Of a stretch of 38,224 nt of DNA, positions 13,515-24,341 are shown one piece after another. The translations under genes were made by a program, and so were the position numbers. Origin of the DNA: Acetonema longum DSM 6540 (GTDB lineage Bacteria; Bacillota; Negativicutes; Sporomusales; Acetonemataceae); assembly GCF_000219125.1 (NCBI RefSeq), contig NZ_AFGF01000013.1:1-38224 (forward strand), given 5' to 3'. Each line of letters starts with the position of its first letter. Position 1 is the first letter of the stretch. The notes beneath the pieces are model-generated. The model was given only the letters and a program-made list of their open reading frames with translations. It was not told the origin of the DNA and did not search any database.

Positions 13515-16500
13515 GCTCATCTCCTCCGCCCACATAATCTTGAATCGCCAGGGAATACACCAGGCGGCGCTCCCGGATCACGTCCAATGCTCCAAAGACC
13601 TCGCTGGCCGTGTCAATGGAGGTTAAGCAGGGTATGCCGTGCTCCACCGCCGCCCGCCGGATCTTAAACCCGTCCCGCACCGGTTCCTTGCCGCGGGTAA
13701 TGGTGTTGACCACCATGTTAATTTGTCCGCCTTTGATCATATCGATGATATTGGGATTCCCCTCTTTGATTTTCGGAGCGGGTTCCACCGGTAAGCCGAG
13801 AGATTTCAGATAAGCGGCCGTTCCGGCCGTAGCCACCAGATGATAGCCCAATTCCAAACAAGTTTTGGCCAGTGCGCCAGCTTCTTCCTTATCCTTGTCA
13901 GCCACGGTGAACAGGACCCGGCCTTCTTCCGGGATGCGTACGCCGGCGCCGGTGAGAGCTTTATACAAAGCCCTCGCATAGTGGTAATCAATCCCCATAA
14001 CTTCGCCGGTGGATTTCATTTCTGGCCCCAGGGAGACATCAACCCGCTGCATTTTTGCGAAAGAGAAGACCGGCGCCTTTACGGCGGTATAGGACTTTAC
14101 CGGCAATAAACCAGATGCGTAACCCATGGAGCGCAGGGTTTCGCCCAAAGCCACCCGGGTGGCTATAGGAACCATGGGAACAGAAGTCACTTTGCTTAAA
14201 AAGGGAATAGTGCGGCTGGAGCGGGGGTTCACTTCGATAACATAGACCATTTCATCGACGGCGACATACTGCACATTGACAAGGCCTTTTACTCTCAATC
14301 CCAATGCCAGTTTTTTCGTATAATCCACAACTGTATCCAAAACTTTCTGGCTCAGAGTCTGAGGCGGATACACCGCGATGCTGTCACCGGAGTGGACTCC
14401 CGCTCTCTCTACGTGCTCCATGATGCCGGGAATGCATACGTCAATCCCGTCGGAAATTGCATCTACTTCCATTTCGATCCCCTGCATATATCGGTCTACC
14501 AGTACCGGATGATCCGGCGAAGCCTGCACCGCCCGGTTCATATAGTCCACCAATTCAGCTTCACTGTAGACAATCTCCATAGCGCGGCCGCCCAATACGT
14601 AAGAAGGCCGCACCACCACGGGATAGCCTATGTCGGCGGCGGCCTGCACGGCTTCTTTCGCGTTGGTGACCGTTTCTCCCCTGGGGCGGGGAATGTTCAG
14701 TTCAGTTAACAGTTGATCAAACCGTTCCCGGTCTTCCGCTTTATCAATATCCTCCACCGAGGTGCCCAGGATGCGGACGCCTCTCTGAGAAAGGGGCCCC
14801 GCCAGGTTGATGGCAGTCTGTCCGCCAAACTGGACGATGACTCCTTCGGGTTTTTCTTTATCAATGACATGCATCACATCTTCTGCGGTAAGCGGTTCGA
14901 AATAGAGCCGGTCAGCGGTGTCAAAATCAGTGCTGACTGTCTCCGGATTATTGTTCACGATAATCGACTCTATGCCCAGACGGCGCAAGGCCAGCACCGA
15001 ATGAACCGAACAATAATCAAATTCGATTCCCTGGCCGATGCGGATAGGACCGGAACCCAGCACCATCACTTTGCGGCCGTTCCCCGGTTTAACCTCATCT
15101 TCCTGGGCATAAGTTGAGTAATAGTAAGGAGTAACCGCTTCAAATTCAGCGGCGCAGGTATCCACCATTTTATAGCAGGGCTTAAGGCCCCACTGCTGGC
15201 GCAATTCTACTATTTCGGCCTCTGTGCGGCCAATGCATTCGGCAATGGCCCGGTCGGCAAAGCCCATCTGCTTGGCAGCCGCCAAAAGAACCGCCTCCAA
15301 ATTGTCTTTTGCCAGCCGCTTCTCCATAGTCACGATATTTTGTATCTTTTGTAAGAAGAATTTATCAATTCGGGTGACCTGATGAATTTCATCGGGCTTG
15401 AGGCCTCGCCGCAGTGCCTCGGCAATGACAAACAACCGCTCGTCATCCTTTATCGCGAGCCGGCTTCTTACTTCATCCAGGTTAAGCTTGCTCAAAGCAG
15501 GAAGGCTAAGATGATGCCGTCCGATTTCCAGCGAACGTATGGCCTTTAATAAGGCTGCTTCCAGGCTCCGGTCAATGGCCATAACTTCACCGGTGGCCTT
15601 CATTTGGGTTCCCAGCAATTTATCAGCGCCAACAAATTTATCAAAGGGCCAACGGGGAAATTTTACCACAACATAATCCAAGGCCGGCTCAAAACAAGCC
15701 ATGGTTTTTTCCGTCACGGCATTTTTGATCTCGTCCAGATGATAGCCAACGGCAATTTTACTGGCCACTTTGGCGATGGGATACCCGGTGGCTTTCGAAG
15801 CCAAGGCGCTGGAGCGGCTGACCCGTGGATTAACTTCGATCACATAATAGCTGTTGCTGTAGGGGTCTAGCGCATACTGCACATTGCAACCCCCTTCAAT
15901 GCCCAGGGAGCGGATAATTTTTAACGAAGCGGACCGCAGCATCTGATATTCCAGATCAGTTAGGGTTTGGGACGGTGCCACCACGATGCTGTCGCCAGTA
16001 TGAATCCCTACCGGATCGATATTTTCCATGTTGCAGACGATGATGCAGTTATCAGCGGAGTCCCGGATAACCTCATACTCGATTTCTTTCCAACCCGCCA
16101 CACTGCGCTCAATCAGCACCTGCCCGATAGGGCTGTGGGTCAGGCCCCGGGTGGTTACTTCCACTAATTCAATATCGTTGGTGACGAAACCGCCGCCGGT
16201 GCCGCCCAGGGTATAGGCCGGGCGGACAATCAGGGGATAACCCACCCGGGAAGCAAAGGTTTGGGCCTCCTTAATGCTTTCTACAATGGCGCTTTCAGGA
16301 ACCGGCTCACCGATTTCCTGCATGGTCGCCTTAAACATTTCCCGATCTTCGGCTTTTTTGATGGCATTCAAAGGCGTTCCTAAGAGTTTCACCCCATACT
16401 TGGTCAGAACACCCCGCTCGGCCAGATTCACCGCCATATTCAGGCCGACCTGCCCGCCAAGGGTGGGCAGCAGCCCGTCCGGGCGCTCTTTGCTGATAAT

Positions 16501-16728
16501 AGACTCGACAAAATCCGGCGTTAAAGGCTCAATATATACCCGGTCAGCCACGGTCGTATCCGTCATGATAGTGGCTGGGTTGCTGTTGACAAGAACAACT
16601 TCCAGCCCCTCTTCTTTCAATGCGCGGCAAGCCTGGGTACCGGCATAATCAAACTCGGCCGCCTGACCGATTACGATCGGGCCGGATCCTACGACCATCA
16701 CTTTACGTAAATCCACATTTTTGGGCAT
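13507..16728 (-). CDS. carB: Carbamoyl-phosphate synthase large subunit
   Basis: A 1073-aa enzyme making carbamoyl phosphate from ammonia (channelled from CarA), bicarbonate and two ATP. It has the expected duplicated ATP-grasp halves: each begins with a VGSGPI.IGQ-type motif (near residue 12 and near residue 555), with GGTGGG and NPR motifs following. The last about 135 residues form the MGS-like allosteric domain ([10 protein letters not shown] onward). The start at ATG 16728 has GGGGGT 6 bases before it and gives the standard [11 protein letters not shown]-terminus; the open frame extends 49 codons further up into carA without support. Equivalent to Bacillus pyrAB. Confidence 0.97.
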   Translation of the reverse strand: MPKNVDLRKVMVVGSGPIVIGQAAEFDYAGTQACRALKEEGLEVVLVNSNPATIMTDTTVADRVYIEPLTPDFVESIISKERPDGLLPTLGGQVGLNMAVNLAERGVLTKYGVKLLGTPLNAIKKAEDREMFKATMQEIGEPVPESAIVESIKEAQTFASRVGYPLIVRPAYTLGGTGGGFVTNDIELVEVTTRGLTHSPIGQVLIERSVAGWKEIEYEVIRDSADNCIIVCNMENIDPVGIHTGDSIVVAPSQTLTDLEYQMLRSASLKIIRSLGIEGGCNVQYALDPYSNSYYVIEVNPRVSRSSALASKATGYPIAKVASKIAVGYHLDEIKNAVTEKTMACFEPALDYVVVKFPRWPFDKFVGADKLLGTQMKATGEVMAIDRSLEAALLKAIRSLEIGRHHLSLPALSKLNLDEVRSRLAIKDDERLFVIAEALRRGLKPDEIHQVTRIDKFFLQKIQNIVTMEKRLAKDNLEAVLLAAAKQMGFADRAIAECIGRTEAEIVELRQQWGLKPCYKMVDTCAAEFEAVTPYYYSTYAQEDEVKPGNGRKVMVLGSGPIRIGQGIEFDYCSVHSVLALRRLGIESIIVNNNPETVSTDFDTADRLYFEPLTAEDVMHVIDKEKPEGVIVQFGGQTAINLAGPLSQRGVRILGTSVEDIDKAEDRERFDQLLTELNIPRPRGETVTNAKEAVQAAADIGYPVVVRPSYVLGGRAMEIVYSEAELVDYMNRAVQASPDHPVLVDRYMQGIEMEVDAISDGIDVCIPGIMEHVERAGVHSGDSIAVYPPQTLSQKVLDTVVDYTKKLALGLRVKGLVNVQYVAVDEMVYVIEVNPRSSRTIPFLSKVTSVPMVPIATRVALGETLRSMGYASGLLPVKSYTAVKAPVFSFAKMQRVDVSLGPEMKSTGEVMGIDYHYARALYKALTGAGVRIPEEGRVLFTVADKDKEEAGALAKTCLELGYHLVATAGTAAYLKSLGLPVEPAPKIKEGNPNIIDMIKGGQINMVVNTITRGKEPVRDGFKIRRAAVEHGIPCLTSIDTASEVFGALDVIRERRLVYSLAIQDYVGGGDELA

Positions 16729-16741
16729 GCCAATACCCCCT

Positions 16742-17800
16742 TTATTGCTTCGTATTTTCCAGGAATCGGTCAAATAGGTAGACATTGTCATCAGGGCCAG
16801 GTGCGGCTTCCGGGTGATACTGCACCGAAAACACCGGCAGACGGTTATGGCGCATCCCTTCAATGGTGCCGTCATTCACCGCCCGGTGGGTCACAGTCAC
16901 ATCCATCCCCTGAATGGAGGCTTCATCTACTGCATAGCCATGATTTTGCGAAGTAATGGTGACCCGGCCGGTCATCAGATCCTTGACCGGATGATTGGAC
17001 CCCCGGTGACCAAACGGCAATTTATAGGTATTGCCGCCCATGGCCAGAGCCAGCAGTTGATGCCCCAGGCAAATACCGAAGATAGGGCGATAATCCAGCA
17101 GTTCTCTGATCGTGGCAATGGCTCCCGGCAGGGCTTTAGGGTCGCCAGGGCCGTTGGATAAAAACAGCCCGTCCGGATTCATTTCCATGATAGCCGCAGC
17201 TGAGGTGCCGGCCGGCACAACCGTTAAATTCATGCCGGTTTTGGCTAAGCTGTTTACTATATTCTGCTTAATACCGAAATCCATGACCACCACAGAAGGG
17301 CCTTTTCCCGGAATCTTGTACATCTGCCGGGTAGTGACGGCTGTCACCACATTCGACGGCACATCTCCCGCAAGGATGGCTTTCACCCTGGCATTGTCCG
17401 TATCCGCCGGAACAATGACTCCCTTCATGGCACCGCCGGCGCGAATCTTGCGGGTAACGGCCCTGGTATCCACGTCATATAAACAGGGTATCCCTTGTTC
17501 GTTCAAATATGCGGGGAGGGTTTCCTCCGCCTGATAGTTGCCGGGATGCTCACATAGCTGACCGATTACAAATCCCTTGGCATAGGAATGGGTCGCCTGG
17601 TTAAACGCCTGAGCTGTACCGTAATTGCCGATCAGAGGATAGGTCATAGTGATAATTTGCCCGCAATAGGAAGGATCAGTCAGAGTCTCCTGATAACCCG
17701 TCATGCCGGTATTAAAAACCACTTCTCCTAATTCAGACGAGCCATTGAGCAAGTTTCCGGGAAATTCACTGCCGTCTTCTAACACCAGTTTTCCCTTCAT
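16742..17800 (-). CDS. carA: Carbamoyl-phosphate synthase small subunit (glutaminase)
   Basis: A 352-aa glutamine amidotransferase subunit that releases ammonia for CarB. The class I triad is visible: C244 in FGICLGHQ, H329 and E331 in [10 protein letters not shown]. The N-terminal CPSase_sm_chain domain ([14 protein letters not shown]) is intact. It overlaps pyrC by 4 bp (ATGA) and ends 13 bp before carB, so translation is probably coupled. Equivalent to Bacillus pyrAA. Confidence 0.97.
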   Translation of the reverse strand: MKGKLVLEDGSEFPGNLLNGSSELGEVVFNTGMTGYQETLTDPSYCGQIITMTYPLIGNYGTAQAFNQATHSYAKGFVIGQLCEHPGNYQAEETLPAYLNEQGIPCLYDVDTRAVTRKIRAGGAMKGVIVPADTDNARVKAILAGDVPSNVVTAVTTRQMYKIPGKGPSVVVMDFGIKQNIVNSLAKTGMNLTVVPAGTSAAAIMEMNPDGLFLSNGPGDPKALPGAIATIRELLDYRPIFGICLGHQLLALAMGGNTYKLPFGHRGSNHPVKDLMTGRVTITSQNHGYAVDEASIQGMDVTVTHRAVNDGTIEGMRHNRLPVFSVQYHPEAAPGPDDNVYLFDRFLENTKQ

Positions 17801-19086
17801 TTTAGCACCTCACCATTTTTCATGATTAATTCGCCGGCCACAAAGACAGCCACAGCTTTTCCTTTTAATTTTTGGCCGGAAAAGGGCGTTTTCTTTCCTT
17901 TGGTATAAAAGGTGGTTTCATCCACAACCCATTCCCGGTCTGGATCAATCAGAGTGATGTCAGCTGCCGCTCCCGGCTGCAATACACCGGCCTCCCCTCC
18001 CAGAATCCGGGCCGGACCGATGGTCATCTTCTCCAGAATCTGCGGCAAGGTGCATTGACCAGTGTGATACAAAGAGGTCAAAATCACGCCTACCGACGTT
18101 TCCAAACCAGCAAAGCCGCTGGGGGCGTAGATATACTCCATATCTTTTTCCTCGGCCGCGTGGGGCGCATGATCGGTGGCAATGGCATCAATTGTGCCGT
18201 CGTTCAGTCCTTGAATCAATGCCTGAACATGATCGGCGGAGCGCAGAGGAGGATTCACTTTAGTAGCCGTATCAAAGCCTATCACCGCTTCATCGGTCAG
18301 AGTCAGATGATGGGGTGTGGCTTCCGCCGTGACTTTAACACCGCGTTTTTTGGCCTGCCGGATGAATTCCACCGCATTGGCGGAACTGACATGGGCGATA
18401 TGGAGACGGGCGCCGGTGTACTCCGCCAGCATGACATCCCGCATCACCGCAATATCCTCGGCTACTGCCGGCCGACTGCGCATTCCCAGCATGGCTGATA
18501 TGGCTCCTTCGTGCATATGGCCGTCTTCTACCAGACTCTCCTCTTCCGCGTGGGAAATGACCACTTTATCAAACATATTGGCGTATAACAGCCCTGCCTG
18601 AAACAACCGGGCACTGCTTACATAATGCCCGTCATCTGAGAGGGCCACAGCTCCGGCAGCAACCATATCGCCAATTTCGGCCAATTCTTTGCCCTCTTGT
18701 CCTTTGCTCAGAGCGCCTATCGCCCTGACCCTAACGACCCCTTCGTTTTGAGCCCTCTGGATAATCCCCGATACGGCGATGGAGGAGTCTACCACCGGTT
18801 TGGTATTAGGCATGCAGGCGATGGTGGTAAAACCGCCGGCTGCAGCCGCTCGGGTGCCGGAATAAATATCTTCTTTGGCTTCCAAGCCGGGTTCACGCAG
18901 GTGGACATGCATATCGACCAGACCGGGCGCCACAATATAGCCCGTAGCATCGAATATCTCCGCCCCGGCCCCGTCAATCTTCTGCCCGATCTCTGCAATG
19001 CAACCATCTGTAATCAAGATGTCGCCGGCTATATCCATGTTTAGCGCCGGGTTGATAATGCGGCCGCCTTTAATCAACAGCTTCAA
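17797..19086 (-). CDS. pyrC: Dihydroorotase
   Basis: A 429-aa type I (zinc) dihydroorotase that closes carbamoyl aspartate to dihydroorotate. Metal ligands appear in [10 protein letters not shown] near residue 60, in the later His motifs ([14 protein letters not shown]) and in ATDHAPH. The start is TTG 19086, with GGGAGG about 8 bases upstream inside the end of pyrB; the two genes overlap by 17 bp. Length and motifs are complete. Confidence 0.97.
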   Translation of the reverse strand: MKLLIKGGRIINPALNMDIAGDILITDGCIAEIGQKIDGAGAEIFDATGYIVAPGLVDMHVHLREPGLEAKEDIYSGTRAAAAGGFTTIACMPNTKPVVDSSIAVSGIIQRAQNEGVVRVRAIGALSKGQEGKELAEIGDMVAAGAVALSDDGHYVSSARLFQAGLLYANMFDKVVISHAEEESLVEDGHMHEGAISAMLGMRSRPAVAEDIAVMRDVMLAEYTGARLHIAHVSSANAVEFIRQAKKRGVKVTAEATPHHLTLTDEAVIGFDTATKVNPPLRSADHVQALIQGLNDGTIDAIATDHAPHAAEEKDMEYIYAPSGFAGLETSVGVILTSLYHTGQCTLPQILEKMTIGPARILGGEAGVLQPGAAADITLIDPDREWVVDETTFYTKGKKTPFSGQKLKGKAVAVFVAGELIMKNGEVLK

Positions 19087-20017
19087 TTTTCTTTCCTCCC
19101 ATCAGTGCCTGAAATAGGATGGACATTCTCACCGCTACTCCGTTGGTAACCTGCTCCTGAATGACAGACTGTTCACTGTAGGCCACATCAAACGCAATCT
19201 CAAGGCCCCGGTTCATAGGGCCGGGATGTAAAATCAAAACATCCGGTTTGGCTAATTTCAGGCGGGCGTCATTGACGCCAAAGATCCTGGCATATTCGCG
19301 GGCGGAGGGGAACAGTCCCTTCTGCTGGCGTTCTTTTTGGATGCGCAAGACATTCACAACATCCGCCCCCTCCAGTGCCTCTTCCACTCTGGCATGAACC
19401 GTCACGCCCAGTTCGCCTATATCTCTGGGCATAAGAGTAGCAGGTCCGCATAGATGTACATCAGCTCCCAGCTTCTTTAAGCCCCAGATATCAGAACGGG
19501 CTACCCGGCTGTGGGTAATATCGCCGATGATCACAATCTTTTGACCTGCTATCGTACCTTTTTTTTCTCTTATAGTAAACATATCAAGCAATCCCTGGGT
19601 CGGGTGTTCATGGGCCCCGTCGCCGGCGTTGACAATGATCGGCTGCACAGCTTTAGCGGCAAAGTGAGCCGCCCCCTCCGCTGAGTGACGCATGACAATA
19701 ACATCCACACCCATGGCTTCCACCGTCAACAGGGTATCCCGCAGGCTTTCCCCTTTTACCACGCTGCTGGCGCTGGTAGTGATATTGACCACATCGGCGC
19801 CTAAGTACTTGCCGGCCAGCTCAAATGAAGTTCTGGTTCTGGTGCTGGGTTCAAAAAACAGATTAATAATGGATCTGCCCCGCAATGTCGGCAGTTTTTT
19901 AATATCCCGTAAAACGATATTCTTCATTTCTTTGGCTGTTGCCAGAATCGATTCCATCGTTTCCACCGGCATGCTGCGCAGTTCTAAGATATCTTGACCG
20001 GTACTGTCTTTAGCCAT
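19070..20017 (-). CDS. pyrB: Aspartate carbamoyltransferase catalytic subunit
   Basis: A 315-aa enzyme joining carbamoyl phosphate and aspartate. Carbamoyl-phosphate motif [13 protein letters not shown] (residues about 54-66), [11 protein letters not shown] and HPGPMNRG are intact. No regulatory pyrI follows, as in most Firmicutes, so control is at the RNA level through the PyrR leader upstream. ATG is preceded by AGGAGG about 8 bases away. First gene of the pyr operon. Confidence 0.97.
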   Translation of the reverse strand: MAKDSTGQDILELRSMPVETMESILATAKEMKNIVLRDIKKLPTLRGRSIINLFFEPSTRTRTSFELAGKYLGADVVNITTSASSVVKGESLRDTLLTVEAMGVDVIVMRHSAEGAAHFAAKAVQPIIVNAGDGAHEHPTQGLLDMFTIREKKGTIAGQKIVIIGDITHSRVARSDIWGLKKLGADVHLCGPATLMPRDIGELGVTVHARVEEALEGADVVNVLRIQKERQQKGLFPSAREYARIFGVNDARLKLAKPDVLILHPGPMNRGLEIAFDVAYSEQSVIQEQVTNGVAVRMSILFQALMGGKKIEAVD

Positions 20018-20112
20018 ACGCCTATCCTCCTAATAAAAATTGGGACTGGTGCATCAATAATTGAGAGTATAGATTTCGGACACAAGCCTGCTTCGCAGAG
20101 CTTTTTCTTTCT

Positions 20113-20151
20113 AAATAAAAGCCTTTTTGCACCTGCAAGGCACAAAAAGGC
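20113..20151 (-). terminator. Attenuator terminator in the pyr leader
   Basis: On the minus strand a stem GCCTTTTTG/CAAAAAGGC, extended by four inner pairs (two G-U), is followed by TTTTATTT. It lies about 27 bp downstream of the PyrR motif and 95 bp before pyrB, as in known PyrR attenuators. Confidence 0.88.
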
Positions 20152-20177
20152 ATAACACTACGCACAAAACGTATTTA

Positions 20178-20198
20178 CCTTACCAGCCTCGCAGGACT
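20178..20198 (-). promoter_or_regulatory. PyrR-binding RNA motif of the pyr operon
   Basis: The minus strand reads AGTCC-TGC-GAGGCTGGTAAGG, which matches the conserved PyrR anti-antiterminator loop (ARUCC...GAGGYU...AAGG) known from Bacillus. With UMP bound, PyrR should stabilise this loop and let the terminator at 20113-20151 form. The pyrR gene itself is not in this window. Confidence 0.85.
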
Positions 20199-20227
20199 AG
20201 TTTAAAGGTCTATTTAGATTTGTATAC

Positions 20228-20256
20228 ATTTTAACAGCATCCCTGAAAGATGTCAA
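20228..20256 (-). promoter_or_regulatory. Promoter of the pyr operon
   Basis: TTGACA (20251-20256), a 17-base spacer and TAAAAT (20228-20233) on the minus strand. It begins just past the stop codon of the upstream amidohydrolase gene and gives a leader of about 200 bases. Confidence 0.85.
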
Positions 20257-20264
20257 TTTATATC

Positions 20265-21575
20265 TTATTTTTTCGCTAAAAGGTCCGCAGCGGCGCTGCT
20301 AAGGAAAGCAACCGCTTTAAATAGAGCCTGTTCATTAAAGTCAAATTTAAAATCATGGTGTCCCGCCGTCAATTCAGTTCCCACCATTACATAGGCGGCT
20401 TGACCTCCATGCTGCTGCACCCGTTCCATAAAATAGGTGCAGTCTTCACTGCCGCCGATATTACCAGCCGGAACAAATTCATCAAACAGATTGATTCTCT
20501 CGGCTACCTGACGGACTCGTTCCACCAAAGCGGCATCATTGCCACAGCCGGCAGCGCCGCCCATTTCAGTGACCGCCACTTTCACATCATACATAGCGGC
20601 AGCCGTCTGGATGATCCGCATAGCCTCGGTATAGACATATTCATTGATGACGCTGGTAGTACCGCGAGTCTCCAGTTTCAGCAGTGCGTTTGCAGGCACC
20701 ACATTGCGTCCGGTACCTGCCTGCATCACTCCCACATTGATCCGCGAAGCGCCGGCGCTGTGCCGGGAAATAGCATGCAGATTGAGAGAAGCGGTTGCTG
20801 CCGCCAGCAGGGCATTTTTCCCGTTTTCAGGCGCGGCGCCGGCATGAGCCGGGGCGCCGGTAAACACGGCGTCCAGTTTGGTGGTGGCTAAAAATCCTTC
20901 CGTTTGGCAAGCCACCTGCCCCACTCTTTTTAATGTCACGCCAAAGTGCATGCCTAACAGATAATCCACATCATCAACGATCCCTTTTACCATCATGGCC
21001 TTAGCGCCACGCACGCCTTCTTCCGCCGGCTGGAAAATCAGCTTAACGGTCCCGGCCAATTGGTCTTTCAGCCCCGCCAGAACTTCCGCTACGGCAAGCC
21101 CTACAGCGGTATGCCCGTCATGACCGCAGGCATGCATAGCATCTTTATTAACCGAAGCAAAACCTTCACGGTAAGGACGATGACTGTCTTCCTGAACCTC
21201 TACTGCATCATTGGCATCCATATCAAAGCGGAGGGCTACAGTCGGGCCAGGTTTGGCAAACCGCATCACGCCAACCACGCCGGTCTTGCCGCCCTGCATG
21301 ATATTTACCCACTTGGGATTGGCCCCCTGGGCCAGGGCCCGCTCGGCGTGCTTTTTCAATTCCTGCAATGACGGTACTCCCATCATGGCAGCGGCATCAA
21401 TCGCCTGATCTCCTGCCAGTACCTCATATTCCAGAGAACTCAGTGTATCAGCAACGATGGAGGCGGTACGGAACTCTGTCCAGGCGCTTTCCGCGAATTT
21501 ATGAAAGTCCCGCCGCCGTTCCACTGTTTTTTTCTCTACTGCCTGCGCCAGTTTGATCACGCTTGCATCCAACAT
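20265..21575 (-). CDS. AbgA-like M20 family amidohydrolase
   Basis: A 436-aa metallopeptidase-fold hydrolase, the same length as E. coli AbgA and sharing its signature stretches: WRRDFH-like RRRDFHKFAES near residue 22, MHACGHDGHTA (metal ligands Cys/His), FQPAEEGVRGA and TAGHHDFKFDF. AbgA with AbgB cleaves p-aminobenzoyl-glutamate, a folate breakdown product; no AbgB partner or transporter is adjacent here, so the substrate is uncertain and another N-acyl amino acid is possible. I start at ATG 21575, 8 bases after GGGAGG; an ATG 6 bp upstream is too close to that site. A GGGCACC/GGCGCCC hairpin sits in its leader (21630-21648). Confidence 0.88.
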   Translation of the reverse strand: MLDASVIKLAQAVEKKTVERRRDFHKFAESAWTEFRTASIVADTLSSLEYEVLAGDQAIDAAAMMGVPSLQELKKHAERALAQGANPKWVNIMQGGKTGVVGVMRFAKPGPTVALRFDMDANDAVEVQEDSHRPYREGFASVNKDAMHACGHDGHTAVGLAVAEVLAGLKDQLAGTVKLIFQPAEEGVRGAKAMMVKGIVDDVDYLLGMHFGVTLKRVGQVACQTEGFLATTKLDAVFTGAPAHAGAAPENGKNALLAAATASLNLHAISRHSAGASRINVGVMQAGTGRNVVPANALLKLETRGTTSVINEYVYTEAMRIIQTAAAMYDVKVAVTEMGGAAGCGNDAALVERVRQVAERINLFDEFVPAGNIGGSEDCTYFMERVQQHGGQAAYVMVGTELTAGHHDFKFDFNEQALFKAVAFLSSAAADLLAKK

Positions 21576-21740
21576 AGCCATTACCTCCCCATTTCTTTAA
21601 ACCGTGCATTAATACGAAAATCATGATAAGGGCACCCTAAAGGCGCCCACTGTACAGTCCGTAATTTCTGTATGTATGCTTGTTTTTCCTGCAAAATTCA
21701 GATAAAGAAATAATTTTCCCATATTGAAATACCACTATGA

Positions 21741-21781
21741 AAAAAATAAAAGCGTATGGGAGATATCCTCTCTCATACGCT
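21741..21781 (-). terminator. Terminator of the two tRNA-Leu genes
   Basis: A 13-bp stem with one G-U pair (21751-21763 with 21769-21781) followed on the minus strand by TTTTATTTTTTTT. Confidence 0.88.
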
Positions 21782-21798
21782 TCATTGCGCATATACTT

Positions 21799-21882
21799 TG
21801 GTGCGGTTGGTGAGATTTGAACTCACACGAGTTGCCTCGCCACCCCCTCAAGATGGTGCGTCTGCCGTTCCGCCACAACCGC
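21799..21882 (-). tRNA. tRNA-Leu (anticodon GAG)
   Basis: 84 nt class II tRNA, acceptor GCGGTTG/CAACCGC, anticodon loop TTGAGGG (GAG), long variable arm, encoded CCA. Second of a tandem Leu pair. Confidence 0.94.
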
Positions 21883-21901
21883 GTTCAAATAACAGATTTT
21901 A

Positions 21902-21987
21902 TGGTGCGGCCGAGTGGATTTGAACCACCACGAGGTTGCCCCCACTAGCTCCTGAGGCTAGCGCGTCTGCCGTTCCGCCACGGCCGC
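21902..21987 (-). tRNA. tRNA-Leu (anticodon CAG)
   Basis: 86 nt class II tRNA, acceptor GCGGCCG/CGGCCGC, anticodon loop CTCAGGA (CAG), long variable arm, encoded CCA. First of the tandem pair. Confidence 0.94.
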
Positions 21988-22010
21988 ATCTGTCATACGA
22001 CAATGAAGTA

Positions 22011-22039
22011 ATATTAACACAAGATTGACAAAGCGTCAA
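22011..22039 (-). promoter_or_regulatory. Promoter of the tRNA-Leu pair
   Basis: TTGACG (22034-22039), 17-base spacer and TAATAT (22011-22016) on the minus strand, 24 bp upstream of the first tRNA. Confidence 0.75.
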
Positions 22040-22069
22040 TACCCTTGTCTATAAAATTGTATCAAGATT

Positions 22070-23701
22070 TTACGGGGCAGCAAAGCCGATTTGCCAGGAA
22101 TTCCAGAGCGCACCGCCATTGACCGTCGGTTGGTAGTTCACGATACTATGTTTGGTTACGCCCAACTCAGTCCGGAAATACAGAGGAATGGCTGGCCAAT
22201 CTTGCAGCATCAGTTCCTGTACCCGGTAATACATTTGCTGGCGCGCCATTACATCCATTGTTTGGAAAGCCTGGTCGGTCAAATTGTCTACTTCAGGATT
22301 TCGCCAGCCGGAGTAATTCTTACCCAAGTACTGATTGTGAGGCGCGGGAATACTGCGGGAATGCCAAAGTCCTCGATTATCAGGGTCCTGTCCTAATTGC
22401 CAGGCATACATTGCCGCGTCAAACCTTCTGCCCGGCAAAACAGTAGAAAACAGCTGTTTAGAGTCTATAAAACGAAGCGAAACTTCTATGCCCAATTCTT
22501 TCAACTGCTGGGCAACAGCCTGAGCGGCAATTTCCCGAGTTTTATTGCCATTAGTAGTCATCAGGGAAATGGCCAGTTTGCGCCCATCCTTGACAAAAAC
22601 ATTGTCTGTTCCCAGTTTCCAGCCTGCCTGAGTAAGCGTCTCACGGGCCGCCGTCAGATTGCGAGCCGCAGGCTGAAGCGCCGGATTGCAGCCCCATGAA
22701 AAAGCAGCCTGATCCGTTGCTGCAACCGAAGCGGTTCCCTTTAAGGCGGCATTGATAATCGCCTGCCTGTCTAACCCCAGTGCAATAGCGGTTCGTACCT
22801 GAACATCCCGCAGCAGCGGAGAGTCCATATTCAAGTCCAGATGCTCCCAAACAAGGGTCGGAGAAAAAAACGAACGAACCCCGTCCATGGCTTTAATTTG
22901 TTCCAGATAGGCCAAATCAAGACCGCCGACAATATCGATCTGACCGGCTTTTAGCTGGGTCAAAAGGACATTCAGGTCGGGAATGATTCTGTAAAGGATA
23001 CTGTCCAATACCGGCTTGCCTAAGTGATAGTTGTGGTTTGCATCCAGAGTGATATCCTCGCCAATACGCCATTGTTTAAAGATAAACGGCCCGGTTCCCA
23101 CCGGCGCCCGGTGAAAGGCTGTTTTGGCAAAATCCGCCGATTGCAGCAAATGCTTGGGTAAAATAGCGGAAAACAGGGTCAGATAGGGAGGATACTGCTG
23201 GCGAAATTTCATTACAACAGTATATTTGTCCACTGCTTCTACCGAAAGAATCTGATCGTATCCTTCCCGCGTTACAATGTTGTTTCTAGGATTCATGATG
23301 ACCTGCCAGGTAAAAACCACATCGTCAGCCGTAAACGGCACACCGTCATGCCAGAGAACATTCTGCCGCAACCGGTAGGTCACAGTACGGCCATCTGCGC
23401 TTACGCCGCCATTTTGCAGAGAAGGCACTTCCGTCGCCAGGTCGGCGAACCATTCCCCTTTGTCATTCATTCGGACTAAGCCGCTGAAAACCAGACTGGC
23501 CACTTCCTTGGCGCTGACCAGGTCAGATAACAAAGGATTTAACGTGTTGGGTTCATAGCTGCTGGCAAAGACCAGTCGCCCGCCCGGCATTACCGGGCTT
23601 TTTTTCTGAGAATCCTGAGGGGCGGACTTGTTGCTGCAGGCAGCGCTAAATATCAGCAATCCGAAAGCTAACATAATACAAAGCATCTTTTTCAATTGCA
23701 A
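22070..23701 (-). CDS. Peptide/nickel-type ABC substrate-binding lipoprotein
   Basis: A 543-aa SBP_bac_5 family protein (OppA/DppA/NikA class). Residues 1-21 form a lipoprotein signal with lipobox SAAC (C22). The domain signature appears early (SLNPLLS-like TLNPLLSDLVSAKEVASLVFSGL) and DVVFTWQVIMNP follows. Start is TTG 23701, with GAGGT 5 bases upstream. No permease or ATPase gene is adjacent, so it is an orphan that would have to use a transporter encoded elsewhere, or act as a sensor. It lies 9 bp after the lytic transglycosylase, suggesting cotranscription and perhaps uptake of cell-wall peptides (inference only). Confidence 0.9.
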   Translation of the reverse strand: MQLKKMLCIMLAFGLLIFSAACSNKSAPQDSQKKSPVMPGGRLVFASSYEPNTLNPLLSDLVSAKEVASLVFSGLVRMNDKGEWFADLATEVPSLQNGGVSADGRTVTYRLRQNVLWHDGVPFTADDVVFTWQVIMNPRNNIVTREGYDQILSVEAVDKYTVVMKFRQQYPPYLTLFSAILPKHLLQSADFAKTAFHRAPVGTGPFIFKQWRIGEDITLDANHNYHLGKPVLDSILYRIIPDLNVLLTQLKAGQIDIVGGLDLAYLEQIKAMDGVRSFFSPTLVWEHLDLNMDSPLLRDVQVRTAIALGLDRQAIINAALKGTASVAATDQAAFSWGCNPALQPAARNLTAARETLTQAGWKLGTDNVFVKDGRKLAISLMTTNGNKTREIAAQAVAQQLKELGIEVSLRFIDSKQLFSTVLPGRRFDAAMYAWQLGQDPDNRGLWHSRSIPAPHNQYLGKNYSGWRNPEVDNLTDQAFQTMDVMARQQMYYRVQELMLQDWPAIPLYFRTELGVTKHSIVNYQPTVNGGALWNSWQIGFAAP

Positions 23702-23710
23702 ACTACACCT

Positions 23711-24286
23711 CTATCTCCCATACAGGTCTTGATAACGCTGTTTATGATACAACACTTTACCAACGTATTCCCTCGTTTCTTTAAAAGGAATCTGGGAGGC
23801 ATCAGAAAATCCCATGGTCCAGCCATATTTTTTCATCCATTCCTTTACATTGCCTCTCCCTCCATTGTAGGCAGCCAGCATCAAAACTTCATTGTTTTCG
23901 AATTCATGCTTTAGAGATGCCAGGTACCAGGTACCAAGGCGAATATTCATTTCCGGCTGGGTAAGGGTCTCAGGTGTAAAACCGACAGTCTTGCTTTGTT
24001 CAGCCACCCATTGGGCTGTTTCCGGCATCATTTGCATCAGGCCCAAAGCCCCTTTGGGCGACTGTGCTTCCGGTATAAATTTACTTTCCGTCCTTATGAC
24101 TGCCGCTACCAGATAAGGATCCACTTCATTCTCCAATGCATAATGGTAAATGGTGCTCCGATAGAGAAAGGGGTAGAGGAAAGTCTCTTGAAACCAATCG
24201 CTGCGGTAAATGAACACCCCGCTTATCACCAAAAAAAGACACATTGTCACCAGGAGTTTCACCCGGGTGAGACCTTGCAAAATCAT
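23711..24286 (-). CDS. Membrane-anchored lytic transglycosylase (SLT domain)
   Basis: A 191-aa protein with one N-terminal membrane anchor (residues about 9-27) and a C-terminal SLT domain. Catalytic Glu is E67 in VIRTESKF, followed by GALGLMQMMPETAQ and AYNGGRGNV, the standard family 1 motifs. It cleaves peptidoglycan glycan strands outside the membrane, making 1,6-anhydro ends. It lies 55 bp after coaE. The ATG has a GGAGTGG site, somewhat close (4 bases). Confidence 0.93.
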   Translation of the reverse strand: MILQGLTRVKLLVTMCLFLVISGVFIYRSDWFQETFLYPFLYRSTIYHYALENEVDPYLVAAVIRTESKFIPEAQSPKGALGLMQMMPETAQWVAEQSKTVGFTPETLTQPEMNIRLGTWYLASLKHEFENNEVLMLAAYNGGRGNVKEWMKKYGWTMGFSDASQIPFKETREYVGKVLYHKQRYQDLYGR

Positions 24287-24341
24287 CCACTCCGTTATTA
24301 TACTCGTTACAGAATATGTATCGGAAACTCAAAAAATGTTT

